Below the pieces are notes generated by a model. The model worked only from the letters and a program-made list of their open reading frames with translations, had not been told where the DNA came from and made no database searches. From Tenacibaculum sp. 1_MG-2023 (GTDB lineage Bacteria; Bacteroidota; Bacteroidia; Flavobacteriales; Flavobacteriaceae), in contig NZ_JAUORH010000027.1 of the NCBI RefSeq assembly GCF_030547425.1, positions 1 to 34,090 on the forward strand: 34,090 bases of DNA, read 5' to 3'. The translations under genes and the position numbers were made by a program. Shown piece after piece: positions 7,456 through 15,407 of this stretch; within the stretch, counting starts at the first letter, position 1; each line of letters starts with the position of its first letter.

Positions 7456-7929
7456 TTATCGAGAAATCTCTATAACTTCAAACTTCATAATTCCGTTAGG
7501 CACTTGTATTTCGGCAATATCACCTACTTTTTTACCTAACAACCCTTTACCAATTGGTGAGTTTACAGATAACTTTCCGTTTCTTACATCACTTTCGCTA
7601 TCAGCAACTAGTGTATAGGTAAACTCCATTCCATTAACTGAATTTTTAATCTTAACTATTGAGTGAATTAAGATTTTTGAGGTATCTAACTGACTTTCAT
7701 CAATAACACGAGCATTTGCTACTACGTTTTTAAGCTTTGCAATTTTTGTTTCTAACAACGATTGCTCTTCTTTTGCAGCATGATATTCTGCATTCTCACT
7801 CAAATCTCCTTTATCACGGGCATCTGCTATTTCTTGAGAAACACGAGGTCTTTCAACCTGCTCTAATTGGGCTAACTCTTCTTTAAGTTTTTTTAATCCT
7901 TCTTCCGTATAATATGATACATTACTCAT
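7456..7929 (-). CDS. greA: Transcription elongation factor GreA
   Basis: A 157-residue factor that enters the RNA polymerase secondary channel and stimulates cleavage of backtracked transcripts. The N-terminal coiled coil (about 1-75) carries the acidic tip in ADARDKGDLSENAEYHAAKE near 38-57. The C-terminal FKBP-like domain ends with the family block SPIGKGLLGKKVGD near 125-138. The frame stays open 9 codons upstream to an ATG at 7956, but that extension (MLILKKTEE) is not part of GreA. The ATG at 7929 gives the usual MSNVSYYTEEGLKKL start and the right length. A terminator follows, so it is probably monocistronic. Confidence 0.95.
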   Translation of the reverse strand: MSNVSYYTEEGLKKLKEELAQLEQVERPRVSQEIADARDKGDLSENAEYHAAKEEQSLLETKIAKLKNVVANARVIDESQLDTSKILIHSIVKIKNSVNGMEFTYTLVADSESDVRNGKLSVNSPIGKGLLGKKVGDIAEIQVPNGIMKFEVIEISR

Positions 7930-8065
7930 CTCTTCTGTCTTTTTTAAAATCAACAAACTTTTATACGTTTTCCTTAACGTTTTACAAAAAGTATATAACT
8001 TTTCTTCCTAAAAACCTGTGGGTTAAATTTAAAAATCCCATGCCGTTAGGAATGAGATAGTCTTA

Positions 8066-8073
8066 CAAATGTA
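8066..8073 (-). promoter_or_regulatory. Candidate greA -7 element TACATTTG
   Basis: A perfect TAnnTTTG match on the minus strand about 137 bases upstream of the greA start. No good -33 TTTG is seen at 18-21 bases, and the leader would be long, so the support is modest. Confidence 0.4.
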
Positions 8074-8123
8074 CAAAATATTTGTAACTTCGTTACGTTA
8101 CAATACTAACTCTATACTAAAAA

Positions 8124-8534
8124 ATGAAAAAAAAATTTTATTTAATTCTTGTTCTAATTTGTTTTAGTTGTAGTGATAACACCCCTATTAACAATTGTTT
8201 TTCTGGAGTAAAAATGAATGCTATTATTGATTTGTCTCTCCCAGAATTTAGCGGATTGTTAGTTCCTGGAGGGGAATCTCAAAATACAATACAAGGAAGA
8301 AATGTTTTTATTTTTAGAACAGGAACTTCTGGCTATAGAGCTTTTGACCGACAATGTCCTGAGCAAAAATGTAGCTCTTTAATGACTTTTAATGGTGTAG
8401 AAATTACCTGCCCTTGTGATGATAAAAAATACAACTATCTTTCAGGAGGTACTCCTTTAGATGGCGAAGGCTGTAATGCTTTAATGTATTTTGTTACTTC
8501 TATTGGTAACAATCAGTTAAGAATATCTCGTTAA
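8124..8534 (+). CDS. Lipoprotein with a Rieske-like fold lacking the histidine ligands
   Basis: A 136-residue exported lipoprotein: basic start, hydrophobic core and lipobox CFSC with the lipid Cys at 16. Residues about 58-133 follow the Rieske pattern: a beta strand FIFRTG, DRQCPEQKC at 76-84, TCPCDDKKYN at 95-104, then a YLSGGTPLDG loop. Normal Rieske clusters use CxH and CxxH. Here the histidine positions are Glu80 and Asp99, while Cys78, Cys83, Cys96 and Cys98 remain. It therefore probably does not hold a standard Rieske 2Fe-2S cluster; a disulphide or other metal site is possible. The start codon is followed by nine A residues. It lies divergent from greA and 66 bases before purK, which has its own promoter. 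Confidence 0.7.
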   Translation: MKKKFYLILVLICFSCSDNTPINNCFSGVKMNAIIDLSLPEFSGLLVPGGESQNTIQGRNVFIFRTGTSGYRAFDRQCPEQKCSSLMTFNGVEITCPCDDKKYNYLSGGTPLDGEGCNALMYFVTSIGNNQLRISR

Positions 8535-8539
8535 TACTA

Positions 8540-8569
8540 TTTGTACTAACAATTAGATTCTTATTTTTG
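8540..8569 (+). promoter_or_regulatory. purK promoter
   Basis: TTTG at 8540-8543, an 18-base spacer, and TATTTTTG at 8562-8569, a full Bacteroidota -33/-7 pair. It lies just after the lipoprotein stop and about 31 bases before the purK GTG, which implies purKE is transcribed on its own. Confidence 0.75.
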
Positions 8570-8600
8570 CAGCAACAACAACACAATTAACACATTTATC

Positions 8601-9758
8601 GTGAAAAATTACTTTTCTTCAGACTTTAAATTGGGTGTTCTAGGAGGCGGCCAATTAGGAAGAATGTTACTTACCGAAACTCAAAAATTCGATATTTATA
8701 CTGTTATTCTAGACGGAAATTCTGATGCTCCTTGTGCTCAAATATGTAATGAATTTCATCAAGGAGATTTATTGGATTATGACACTGTTTACAACTTTGG
8801 GAAGCAAGTAGATTTATTAACTATAGAAATTGAAAATGTAAATATTGACGCCTTAGACGCTTTAGAAGCTGAAGGGTTAACTATTTTTCCGAAGCCTAAA
8901 AACTTAAGAACTATCCAAAACAAAGCACATCAAAAGGTGTTTTATCATGACAACCAAATTCCTACGGCTGATTTTTCTAGGTTTACTTCTTTACAAGAAT
9001 TAAAACATACTATTAGTAATGATGCTGTTACGCTTCCTTTTGTATGGAAGTCTGCTCGATTTGGATACGATGGTAATGGTGTAAAAATAGTTCGTTCTAT
9101 CAGCGATTTAGAAAATTTACCTACTGGTGAGTGTATTTCTGAAAAACTAGTTCCTTTTAAAAATGAATTAGCTGTTATTGTTGCTAGAAATGCCAATGGA
9201 GAAACTAAGACCTACCCAGTAGTTGAAATGGAGTTTCATCCAGAAGCGAATCAAGTAGAGTATGTTATTTGCCCTGCAAGAATAGAAGATGTAGTTGCCC
9301 AAAAAGCGCGTGAAGTTGCTTTAAAAGTTGCGGATGCTTTTGATTTTGTTGGATTACTAGCAGTAGAGATGTTTCAAACTGAAGATGATACAATCATAGT
9401 AAATGAAGCAGCTCCAAGAACTCATAATTCTGGGCATTATTCTATAGAAGCAAGTTATACCAACCAATTCGAACAACACTTACGCAGTATTTTAAACCTT
9501 CCGTTAGGGAGTACTGAAAGTAAGGTTGCTGGAATTATGGTGAATTTAGTAGGTGCTGAAGGATATACTGGTGATGTGGTATATGAAAACATCGAAGAAA
9601 TTTTAAAAATTGACGGCGTTACTCCTCACGTCTACGGAAAAAGAACAACCAAACCTTTCCGTAAAATGGGACACGTAACTATTGTAAATAAAGATATAAA
9701 CGAAGCGAGAAAAATCGCTCAACAAGTAAAAGAAACTATTAAGGTAATAGCAAAGTAA
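8601..9758 (+). CDS. purK: 5-(carboxyamino)imidazole ribonucleotide synthase PurK
   Basis: A 385-residue cytoplasmic ATP-grasp enzyme that makes N5-CAIR from AIR, bicarbonate and ATP in purine synthesis. The N-terminal motif LGVLGGGQLGRM (11-22), the ATP-grasp lysine region (VWKSARFGYDGNGVK near 148-162) and the metal/phosphate motif VNEAAPRTHNSGHY near 266-279 are diagnostic. The start is GTG at 8601: the next in-frame ATG is inside the conserved N-terminal motif, and the promoter at 8540-8569 supports this start. purE follows after 38 bases that contain a short palindromic repeat, and the two enzymes act consecutively. Confidence 0.96.
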   Translation: MKNYFSSDFKLGVLGGGQLGRMLLTETQKFDIYTVILDGNSDAPCAQICNEFHQGDLLDYDTVYNFGKQVDLLTIEIENVNIDALDALEAEGLTIFPKPKNLRTIQNKAHQKVFYHDNQIPTADFSRFTSLQELKHTISNDAVTLPFVWKSARFGYDGNGVKIVRSISDLENLPTGECISEKLVPFKNELAVIVARNANGETKTYPVVEMEFHPEANQVEYVICPARIEDVVAQKAREVALKVADAFDFVGLLAVEMFQTEDDTIIVNEAAPRTHNSGHYSIEASYTNQFEQHLRSILNLPLGSTESKVAGIMVNLVGAEGYTGDVVYENIEEILKIDGVTPHVYGKRTTKPFRKMGHVTIVNKDINEARKIAQQVKETIKVIAK

Positions 9759-9759
9759 C

Positions 9760-9786
9760 CTCTCGACTACACTCGAGATGACAAAA
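9760..9786. repeat. REP-like palindromic element between purK and purE
   Basis: TCTCGA (9761-9766) and TCGAGA (9773-9778) form a perfect 6-bp inverted repeat around CTACAC, followed by TGACAAAAAC. From memory, near-identical elements are scattered between genes in many Flavobacteriaceae genomes. There is only one copy in this window, so its repeat status rests on recall. Confidence 0.5.
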
Positions 9787-9796
9787 ACATAAAATT

Positions 9797-10276
9797 ATGG
9801 TAGGAATTATCATGGGAAGCGATTCAGATCTTCCAATCATGCAAGAAGCAATTGATATTTTAGAGAGTTTTGATATTCAAGTAGAAGTAGATATTGTATC
9901 TGCACACAGAACTCCTGAAAAATTATTCGACTATGCTAACAATGCACACAAACGCGGAGTACAAGTTATTGTTGCTGGTGCTGGAGGTGCTGCTCATTTA
10001 CCTGGTATGGTAGCAAGCATGAGCCCATTACCAGTAATTGGAGTTCCTGTAAAAAGTAGAAACTCTATTGATGGTTGGGATTCTGTGTTATCTATTCTTC
10101 AAATGCCAGGAGGTGTTCCTGTTGCTACAGTTGCTTTAGATGGAGCTAAAAATGCAGGTATTTTAGCTGCACAAATTATAGGTGCTTCTGACAAATGTGT
10201 GTTAGATAAAATAATCGCTTATAAAGAAGGTTTAAAACTGAAGGTTGAAAAAGCTTCTGAAAACGTAAAAAAATAA
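9797..10276 (+). CDS. purE: N5-CAIR mutase PurE
   Basis: A 159-residue cytoplasmic enzyme that converts N5-CAIR, the PurK product, into CAIR. It shows the family signature in order: GIIMGSDSDLPIM (3-15), SAHRTPEKLF (about 39-48, with the catalytic His of class I PurE) and the glycine-rich AGAGGAAHLPGMVAS near 60-74. The length is typical of class I (bacterial) PurE, which fits the presence of PurK next door. It is the second gene of the purKE unit, and a hairpin terminator follows. Confidence 0.96.
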   Translation: MVGIIMGSDSDLPIMQEAIDILESFDIQVEVDIVSAHRTPEKLFDYANNAHKRGVQVIVAGAGGAAHLPGMVASMSPLPVIGVPVKSRNSIDGWDSVLSILQMPGGVPVATVALDGAKNAGILAAQIIGASDKCVLDKIIAYKEGLKLKVEKASENVKK

Positions 10277-10304
10277 GTACTTTAGTACAATATTAACTTG
10301 AGAG

Positions 10305-10327
10305 CCTCATAAATTTTATTTGTGAGG
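10305..10327 (+). terminator. Hairpin terminator after purE
   Basis: CCTCATAAAT pairs with ATTTGTGAGG (10 bp, one G-U) around a 3-base loop, followed by TTTCTTCAATTTTT. It lies 28 bases after the purE stop and before the M3 peptidase gene. Confidence 0.65.
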
Positions 10328-10355
10328 TTTCTTCAATTTTTAAAACGAATTTTTT

Positions 10356-12389
10356 ATGACTAAGAATCCACTTTTACAAGATTTTAATACCCCTCCTTTT
10401 TCTCAAATCAAAGAAGAAGATTATAAACCTGCAATAAAAGAAGCTATACAAATAGCTAAGGACGAAATTGATGCTATTGTTAAGAATTCTGACGTTCCAA
10501 CCTTTGAAAACACTACAGTTGCTTTAGACAACGCTGGTAATAAATTAGACAGAGCTACTTCTATCTTTTTCAACTTAAACTCTGCTGAAACCAATAAAGA
10601 AATTCAAAAAATAGCGAAAGATATTTCGCCTTGGTTAAGTGAGTTTAGAAACGACATGATTTTAAATGAAGGATTGTTTAAACGTGTAAAAACTGTATAC
10701 GATCAATTGTCTGATTTAAACTTGACTCCTGAACAAGAAATGTTGTTAGATAAACAATACAAAAGTTTTGCACGTAACGGAGCAAATTTAAATGAAACTG
10801 ATAAAGCTGAGCTTCGTAAAATTGATGCTGAATTAGCAAAATTATCGTTACAGTTTGGAGAGCATGTATTAGCTGAAACCAATGCTTTTGAATTATTAAT
10901 TACCAATGAAGATGATTTAGCAGGCTTACCTGAAAGCGCAAAAGAAGCAGCTAAAGAACTCGCTAACTCTAAAGGTAAAGAGGGTTGGATGATTACCTTA
11001 GATTATCCAAGCTATATTCCTTTTATGACGTATGCTGATAATAGAGAATTGAGAAAAAAGTTAGCAATAGCTTTTGGTAAAAAAGGGTTTCAACAAAATG
11101 AATACAACAATGAGCAAATTGTAAAAGACATTGTAACCTTACGCCACAAACGTGCCAACCTATTAGGTTATAAAACCCACGCTCATTTTGTATTAGAAGA
11201 GCGTATGGCTGAAACTCCTGAGAAAGTTATGGAGTTTTTAAATGAATTGTTAGAAAAAGCGAAACCTGCTGCTCAACGTGAATTTGATAATTTAGAGGCC
11301 TATGCTAAAAAACTAGACGGAATAGATCAATTACAAAAATGGGATGGTGCTTACTATTCTGAGAAGCTTAAAAAAGAGTTGTTCAACTTAGATCAAGAGT
11401 TGTTAAAACCTTACTTTAAGTTAGAGAATGTAATTGATGGTGTATTTACTGTAGCTAACAAATTGTACAACTTACAGTTTGAAGAAATTGACACTATTGA
11501 TAAGTACCATGAAGATGTAAAAACGTATGCTGTAACTGATACTGATGGTAATTTTGTTTCATATTTTTATGCTGATTTTCATCCAAGACCAGGAAAACGT
11601 AATGGTGCGTGGATGACTTCTTACAAATCACAATATAGGAGTAACGATACTAACGAAAGACCTCAAGTTTCTATCGTTTGTAACTTTACCAAACCTACAC
11701 AAACCAAGCCTTCTTTATTAACTTTTAATGAGGTTACTACCCTTTTCCACGAATTTGGTCATGCCTTACACGGAATGTTGGCTAACACTACTTATAAGAG
11801 CTTATCAGGAACTTCTGTTTCTTGGGATTTCGTGGAATTACCTAGTCAGGTTTTAGAAAACTGGTGTTACGAAAAAGAAGCGTTGGAGTTGTTTGCAAAA
11901 CATTACGAAACTGGAGCAATTATTCCTATGGAGTATGTTGAGAAAATTAAAGAATCTGCGAGTTTCCATGAAGGAATGCAAACCTTGCGTCAATTAAGCT
12001 TCGGATTATTAGATATGTCTTGGCACTCTGGAGGTTCTCCTGAAACTATTACTGGTGTAAAAGAGTTTGAAACGAATGCTTTTGCTGAGACTAAATTATA
12101 CCCTGATGTAGCAGAAAACTGTATGAGCACTTCTTTTTCTCATATTTTTCAAGGCGGATACTCAGCTGGATATTATTCATATAAATGGGCAGAGGTTTTA
12201 GATGCCGATGCTTTTGAGTACTTTAAAGAGAAAGGTATTTTTAATAAAGAGGTTGCTGATAAGTTTAAGAATAATGTATTGTCTAAAGGTGGAACAGAAG
12301 AACCTATGGAGTTATACAAACGTTTTAGAGGTAGAGAACCGAAACCTGATGCTTTATTAAGACGTGCTGGATTGATTGACAAGAGTTAA
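10356..12389 (+). CDS. M3 family oligopeptidase / peptidyl-dipeptidase (Dcp/PrlC type)
   Basis: A 677-residue zinc metallopeptidase. The zinc motif HEFGHALH places ligands at His465 and His469 and the catalytic Glu466; a third ligand is likely Glu494 in SWDFVELPSQ. The long helical N-terminal half forms the lid typical of M3 peptidases, and the ADFHPRPGKRNGAW stretch (406-419) and the C-terminal YYSYKWAEVLDADAF near 608-622 are family blocks. No signal peptide is seen, so it probably trims short peptides in the cytoplasm. Whether it acts as oligopeptidase A or as peptidyl-dipeptidase Dcp cannot be settled from sequence alone. The length is normal, and it lies between two terminators as a single-gene unit. 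Confidence 0.93.
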   Translation: MTKNPLLQDFNTPPFSQIKEEDYKPAIKEAIQIAKDEIDAIVKNSDVPTFENTTVALDNAGNKLDRATSIFFNLNSAETNKEIQKIAKDISPWLSEFRNDMILNEGLFKRVKTVYDQLSDLNLTPEQEMLLDKQYKSFARNGANLNETDKAELRKIDAELAKLSLQFGEHVLAETNAFELLITNEDDLAGLPESAKEAAKELANSKGKEGWMITLDYPSYIPFMTYADNRELRKKLAIAFGKKGFQQNEYNNEQIVKDIVTLRHKRANLLGYKTHAHFVLEERMAETPEKVMEFLNELLEKAKPAAQREFDNLEAYAKKLDGIDQLQKWDGAYYSEKLKKELFNLDQELLKPYFKLENVIDGVFTVANKLYNLQFEEIDTIDKYHEDVKTYAVTDTDGNFVSYFYADFHPRPGKRNGAWMTSYKSQYRSNDTNERPQVSIVCNFTKPTQTKPSLLTFNEVTTLFHEFGHALHGMLANTTYKSLSGTSVSWDFVELPSQVLENWCYEKEALELFAKHYETGAIIPMEYVEKIKESASFHEGMQTLRQLSFGLLDMSWHSGGSPETITGVKEFETNAFAETKLYPDVAENCMSTSFSHIFQGGYSAGYYSYKWAEVLDADAFEYFKEKGIFNKEVADKFKNNVLSKGGTEEPMELYKRFRGREPKPDALLRRAGLIDKS

Positions 12390-12411
12390 CACCTCATAAT
12401 TTTAATGTTTT

Positions 12412-12445
12412 AAATAGTTCCTTTTCATGTGAAGAGGAACTATTT
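12412..12445 (+). terminator. Rho-independent terminator after the M3 peptidase gene
   Basis: AAATAGTTCCT arms at 12412-12427 and 12430-12445 form a stem of about 15 bp with one G-U pair and a minimal loop, followed by a T-run. It separates the peptidase gene from the putative metal locus. Confidence 0.85.
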
Positions 12446-12496
12446 TTTTAGAAAAAAATTAACAGATTTTAACATATATAAAGTTTGCTAAGCACT

Positions 12497-12504
12497 TACT
12501 TTTG
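12497..12504 (+). promoter_or_regulatory. -7 element TACTTTTG before the His-rich gene
   Basis: A perfect TAnnTTTG match 20 bases before the ATG at 12525. No TTTG sits at the normal -33 distance (the closest is only 9 bases away), so the promoter may depend on an activator, or the call may be weak. It would drive the whole 12525-20329 unit. Confidence 0.45.
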
Positions 12505-12524
12505 TTTCCTCACAGTTGTAAGAA

Positions 12525-12863
12525 ATGAGCTTGAATAAAAATAGCATATTTAGTAAAATCACCTCTTTATCATTGGTGGTTCTTCTTATGCTTCCTATTC
12601 TTATAAAAGCTACTCACCATCATGAAAACGAAGCACATCATCATAACTGTAAAGAAAAATCTACTCACTTACACGAATCGGTAAATGACCATTGTGATAT
12701 TTGTTATTTTTCTTTTGCTTCTTTTAATATACCTACAACAAACTTCTCACAAGTTTTAGCTATTCTTCCTGGTAAGACTATAGTAGACAATTACAAGTCG
12801 ATTATTTTACCTTCTTACAACTCTCTGAATAGAAAACTTAGAGGACCTCCTACAAACTTGTAA
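12525..12863 (+). CDS. Small exported His/Cys-rich protein, probable metal binder
   Basis: A 112-residue protein with a hydrophobic export segment at about 13-28. Just after it come His clusters at 31-33 and 38-40, then His48, His50 and His56, with Cys42 and the pair Cys57/Cys60 (DHCDICYFSF). The tail is basic and ends in RKLRGPPTNL, a type of ending I associate with small His-rich proteins encoded near metal-related TonB receptors; this is from recall. There is no recognisable enzyme domain. Binding of Zn, Cu or Ni in the periplasm is inferred from composition. It is the first gene of a seven-gene same-strand cluster, 165 bases before the receptor gene, and could be a metal chaperone, buffer or sensor. 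Confidence 0.75.
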   Translation: MSLNKNSIFSKITSLSLVVLLMLPILIKATHHHENEAHHHNCKEKSTHLHESVNDHCDICYFSFASFNIPTTNFSQVLAILPGKTIVDNYKSIILPSYNSLNRKLRGPPTNL

Positions 12864-12976
12864 CATCTTAGTTTAGAACATTTGTACTTTATCGGAGTGT
12901 GATTTATGTATCCCTAAAGCTAGGTTTACGGTGCATTACAATCAGTTAACACGCTTGTTCTATATTATTTAATTAA

Positions 12977-13000
12977 TAGTTGAATCTTACAATTCAACTA
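12977..13000. promoter_or_regulatory. Inverted repeat upstream of the TonB receptor gene, candidate operator
   Basis: Perfect 9-base arms TAGTTGAAT (12977-12985) and ATTCAACTA (12992-13000) with a 6-base centre. It ends 28 bases before the receptor ATG. The size and symmetry suit a dimeric repressor such as a Fur/Zur-type protein, and there is no T-run to suggest a terminator. It could instead form a hairpin in the mRNA leader. No consensus -7 element was found in 12864-13028. Confidence 0.5.
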
Positions 13001-13028
13001 CTACAATTCGTTTTTAATTCTGTTTACA

Positions 13029-15389
13029 ATGACAAAACAAAGCTTAGGCGCTTTATTTTGTGTATTGTTTCACGCAATTCTTTTTAGTCAGAATACCAAT
13101 TCTCTTACTATTAAGGTAATTGATGGAACAACACAAAAAGAGTTACCCAATGCTCACGTAAGTATTGGTTCAAAGCACGCGTACACAAACACTCAGGGAA
13201 GTAGTACTTTTTACAAACTTTTAAACAAAGAGTATCTCTTAACTGTTACTCATGTTGGATATGTTACCTATCAAGAGAACATTTCTACTACTTCTTCTAC
13301 AATAGTTATTACTCTAATACAAGACAATTCAGTATTGAATGAAGTGGTTATTGCACAAAACCCTAAAAAAACACTAACAAAGTTCTCTAGTAATACACAA
13401 AGGATTCATGTTGATTTCTTAGAAAAAAACAGAGATAATAGTTTAATGCAAACTCTTAAAGATATTCCTGGAGTTAGCACAATTACCATCGGTTCGGGGC
13501 AATCTAAACCCACTATTAGAGGTTTAGGATTTAATAGAGTTGTTGTTGTTGAAAACGGTATAAAACACGAAGCACAACAATGGGGAGCCGACCATGGTTT
13601 AGAAATAGACCAATATAATATTGATAATATAGAGGTTAATAAAGGAGCTGCTTCTCTACTCTATGGTTCTGATGCAATCTCTGGGGTAATTAGTTTGAAA
13701 AACAATTTACTACCTGATGTTAATTCTTTTTCAGGAGAAGTAAACCTCACCAATAGAAGTAACAATGATTTTTATGGAGTGTCTTTAGGTGTTAAACAAC
13801 GTTATAATCATTGGTATTACAAGGCAAGAATAACCCACGAAGATTACGGAGACTATAAAGTTCCTACTCAAAAAATTACGTACGATAATTACATTTTTGA
13901 TTTACATAAAAACTACTTGCGAAATACAGCAGGATACAATCATAATGTTGGAGTTTCTATAGGTTATGTATCAGATAATAGTAGCTCTATAACTTCTTTT
14001 AGCAATGTAAATTCTAAAAATGGTTTTTTTGCTAATGCACATGGTCTGGAAGTGAGAACTTCTAAAATAGATTACGATGCTGACAATAGAGATATTGATT
14101 TACCACATCATAAGGTCAATCATTTTAAAATAACGAATAATACCAGTTTTCTATTCCCTAGTTATACGTTGGATATTGAGCTTGGTTTTCAAAATAACTA
14201 TCGTGAAGAACACTCAGAACCTGTTCCGCATGGTTATATGCCTAAGCCGTCATCTACGATGGAACGCTTGTTTAAAAAGAATACTTACAGTCTTAATGCA
14301 AAAAGTCAATTACATAACTTTAATAAACATAAAGTTACTACAGGTGTTAATTTAGAGTATCAAGATAATACTATTAATGGTTGGGGGTTTCTTATTCCTG
14401 AATATACTCGTTTTACAGCTGGAGCTTTTGTATACGATCAAATAAAACTCAACGACAATTTATATTTAGATGGTGGTGTACGTTACGATTATGGGGTAAT
14501 AAAAACACAACCCTATTACGAGTGGTTTTTATCTCCTGTTACTGACGAAAACGGAAATACTACTCAGCAACAACTACAGCGTTCAGAAAGAAAGAGTTTA
14601 ACTTTTGGAAGTTTTAGCGCTTCAGCTGGATTAAGTTATGGACGAAAAAACACATCGTATAAAATAAATGTAGGCAAGAGTTTTAGAATTCCACTAGCAA
14701 ACGAATTGGCTTCAGACGGAGTAAACTATCACATGTATCGATATGAAGAAGGAAGTCTTGACTTAGAACCTGAAAGTTCTTATCAGATAGATGGAGAGTT
14801 TAAAACTAATTTTAGCAGAGGCTCTATTCAAATCACGCCATTTGTCAATTATTTTGATAATTATATTTATTTAAGTCCAACGTCAGAATATTACGAAACA
14901 CTTCAGAAGTATCAATACAATCAAAGTCGTGTTTTTAGATATGGTGGCGAAATTATGGCGCAATATGAACCTATTGATAAATTATCTATTACAGGTTCTT
15001 TAGAGTATGTAAAAGCAAGACAATTAAGTGGAAAAAAGAAAAACTTCACACTTCCTTTTTCTCCTCCATTAACAGGAGTTGTTTCGCTTGAATACGCATT
15101 GAACCCTTGGTCTACTTTTGGAGAAACTAAAATATTCTCAAGTGTACGATTGGTTTCGGATCAAAACAATATTGTTCCTCCTGAAAAAACGACAGAAGGG
15201 TATTCTTTACTAAACATCGGTTTACATACTAGTGTAGATCTTTTCTCAAAAAAGCAGCCTCTTAAAATTCAAGGGAGGTTAAATAACATTTTAAACAACA
15301 AAGTATTCGACCACACAAGCTTCTACAGACTGATAGAGGTTCCTGAACCTGGAAGAAACTTTTCTATAACAATTATACAAACATTTTAA
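13029..15389 (+). CDS. TonB-dependent outer membrane receptor, putative metal receptor
   Basis: A 786-residue outer-membrane transporter. A signal peptide (about 1-20, cleaved near FSQ) precedes a carboxypeptidase-regulatory-like beta domain (about 23-105) usual in Bacteroidota receptors. A possible TonB box (LNEVVIAQ near 107-114) is followed by the plug domain (about 125-230), with SGQSKPTIRGLGFNRV, a QQWGADHGLEIDQYN stretch, and IEVNKGAASLLYGSDAISG. The rest is a beta barrel ending in the terminal aromatic residue IIQTF. There is no partner SusD gene, so it is not a glycan SusCD system. Neighbouring His-rich proteins suggest a transition metal or metal complex as ligand; this is inference. 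An inverted repeat lies just upstream, and the lipoprotein gene starts 18 bases downstream. Confidence 0.9.
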   Translation: MTKQSLGALFCVLFHAILFSQNTNSLTIKVIDGTTQKELPNAHVSIGSKHAYTNTQGSSTFYKLLNKEYLLTVTHVGYVTYQENISTTSSTIVITLIQDNSVLNEVVIAQNPKKTLTKFSSNTQRIHVDFLEKNRDNSLMQTLKDIPGVSTITIGSGQSKPTIRGLGFNRVVVVENGIKHEAQQWGADHGLEIDQYNIDNIEVNKGAASLLYGSDAISGVISLKNNLLPDVNSFSGEVNLTNRSNNDFYGVSLGVKQRYNHWYYKARITHEDYGDYKVPTQKITYDNYIFDLHKNYLRNTAGYNHNVGVSIGYVSDNSSSITSFSNVNSKNGFFANAHGLEVRTSKIDYDADNRDIDLPHHKVNHFKITNNTSFLFPSYTLDIELGFQNNYREEHSEPVPHGYMPKPSSTMERLFKKNTYSLNAKSQLHNFNKHKVTTGVNLEYQDNTINGWGFLIPEYTRFTAGAFVYDQIKLNDNLYLDGGVRYDYGVIKTQPYYEWFLSPVTDENGNTTQQQLQRSERKSLTFGSFSASAGLSYGRKNTSYKINVGKSFRIPLANELASDGVNYHMYRYEEGSLDLEPESSYQIDGEFKTNFSRGSIQITPFVNYFDNYIYLSPTSEYYETLQKYQYNQSRVFRYGGEIMAQYEPIDKLSITGSLEYVKARQLSGKKKNFTLPFSPPLTGVVSLEYALNPWSTFGETKIFSSVRLVSDQNNIVPPEKTTEGYSLLNIGLHTSVDLFSKKQPLKIQGRLNNILNNKVFDHTSFYRLIEVPEPGRNFSITIIQTF

Positions 15390-15407
15390 TTATTTAATTT
15401 TTTAATC

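Noticed and set aside
7930..7956. Nine-codon N-terminal extension of greA
   Set aside because: GreA proteins start at MSNVSYYTEEG-like sequence; the extension has no counterpart in the family and the internal ATG gives the correct length.
8127..8135. Nine-A run after the lipoprotein start as a phase-variable tract
   Set aside because: Lys-rich signal peptide starts give such runs routinely in AT-rich genomes; nothing else indicates phase variation.
12864..12976. Riboswitch upstream of the TonB receptor
   Set aside because: No recognisable B12, TPP or other conserved riboswitch core was seen; only the inverted repeat at 12977-13000 stands out.
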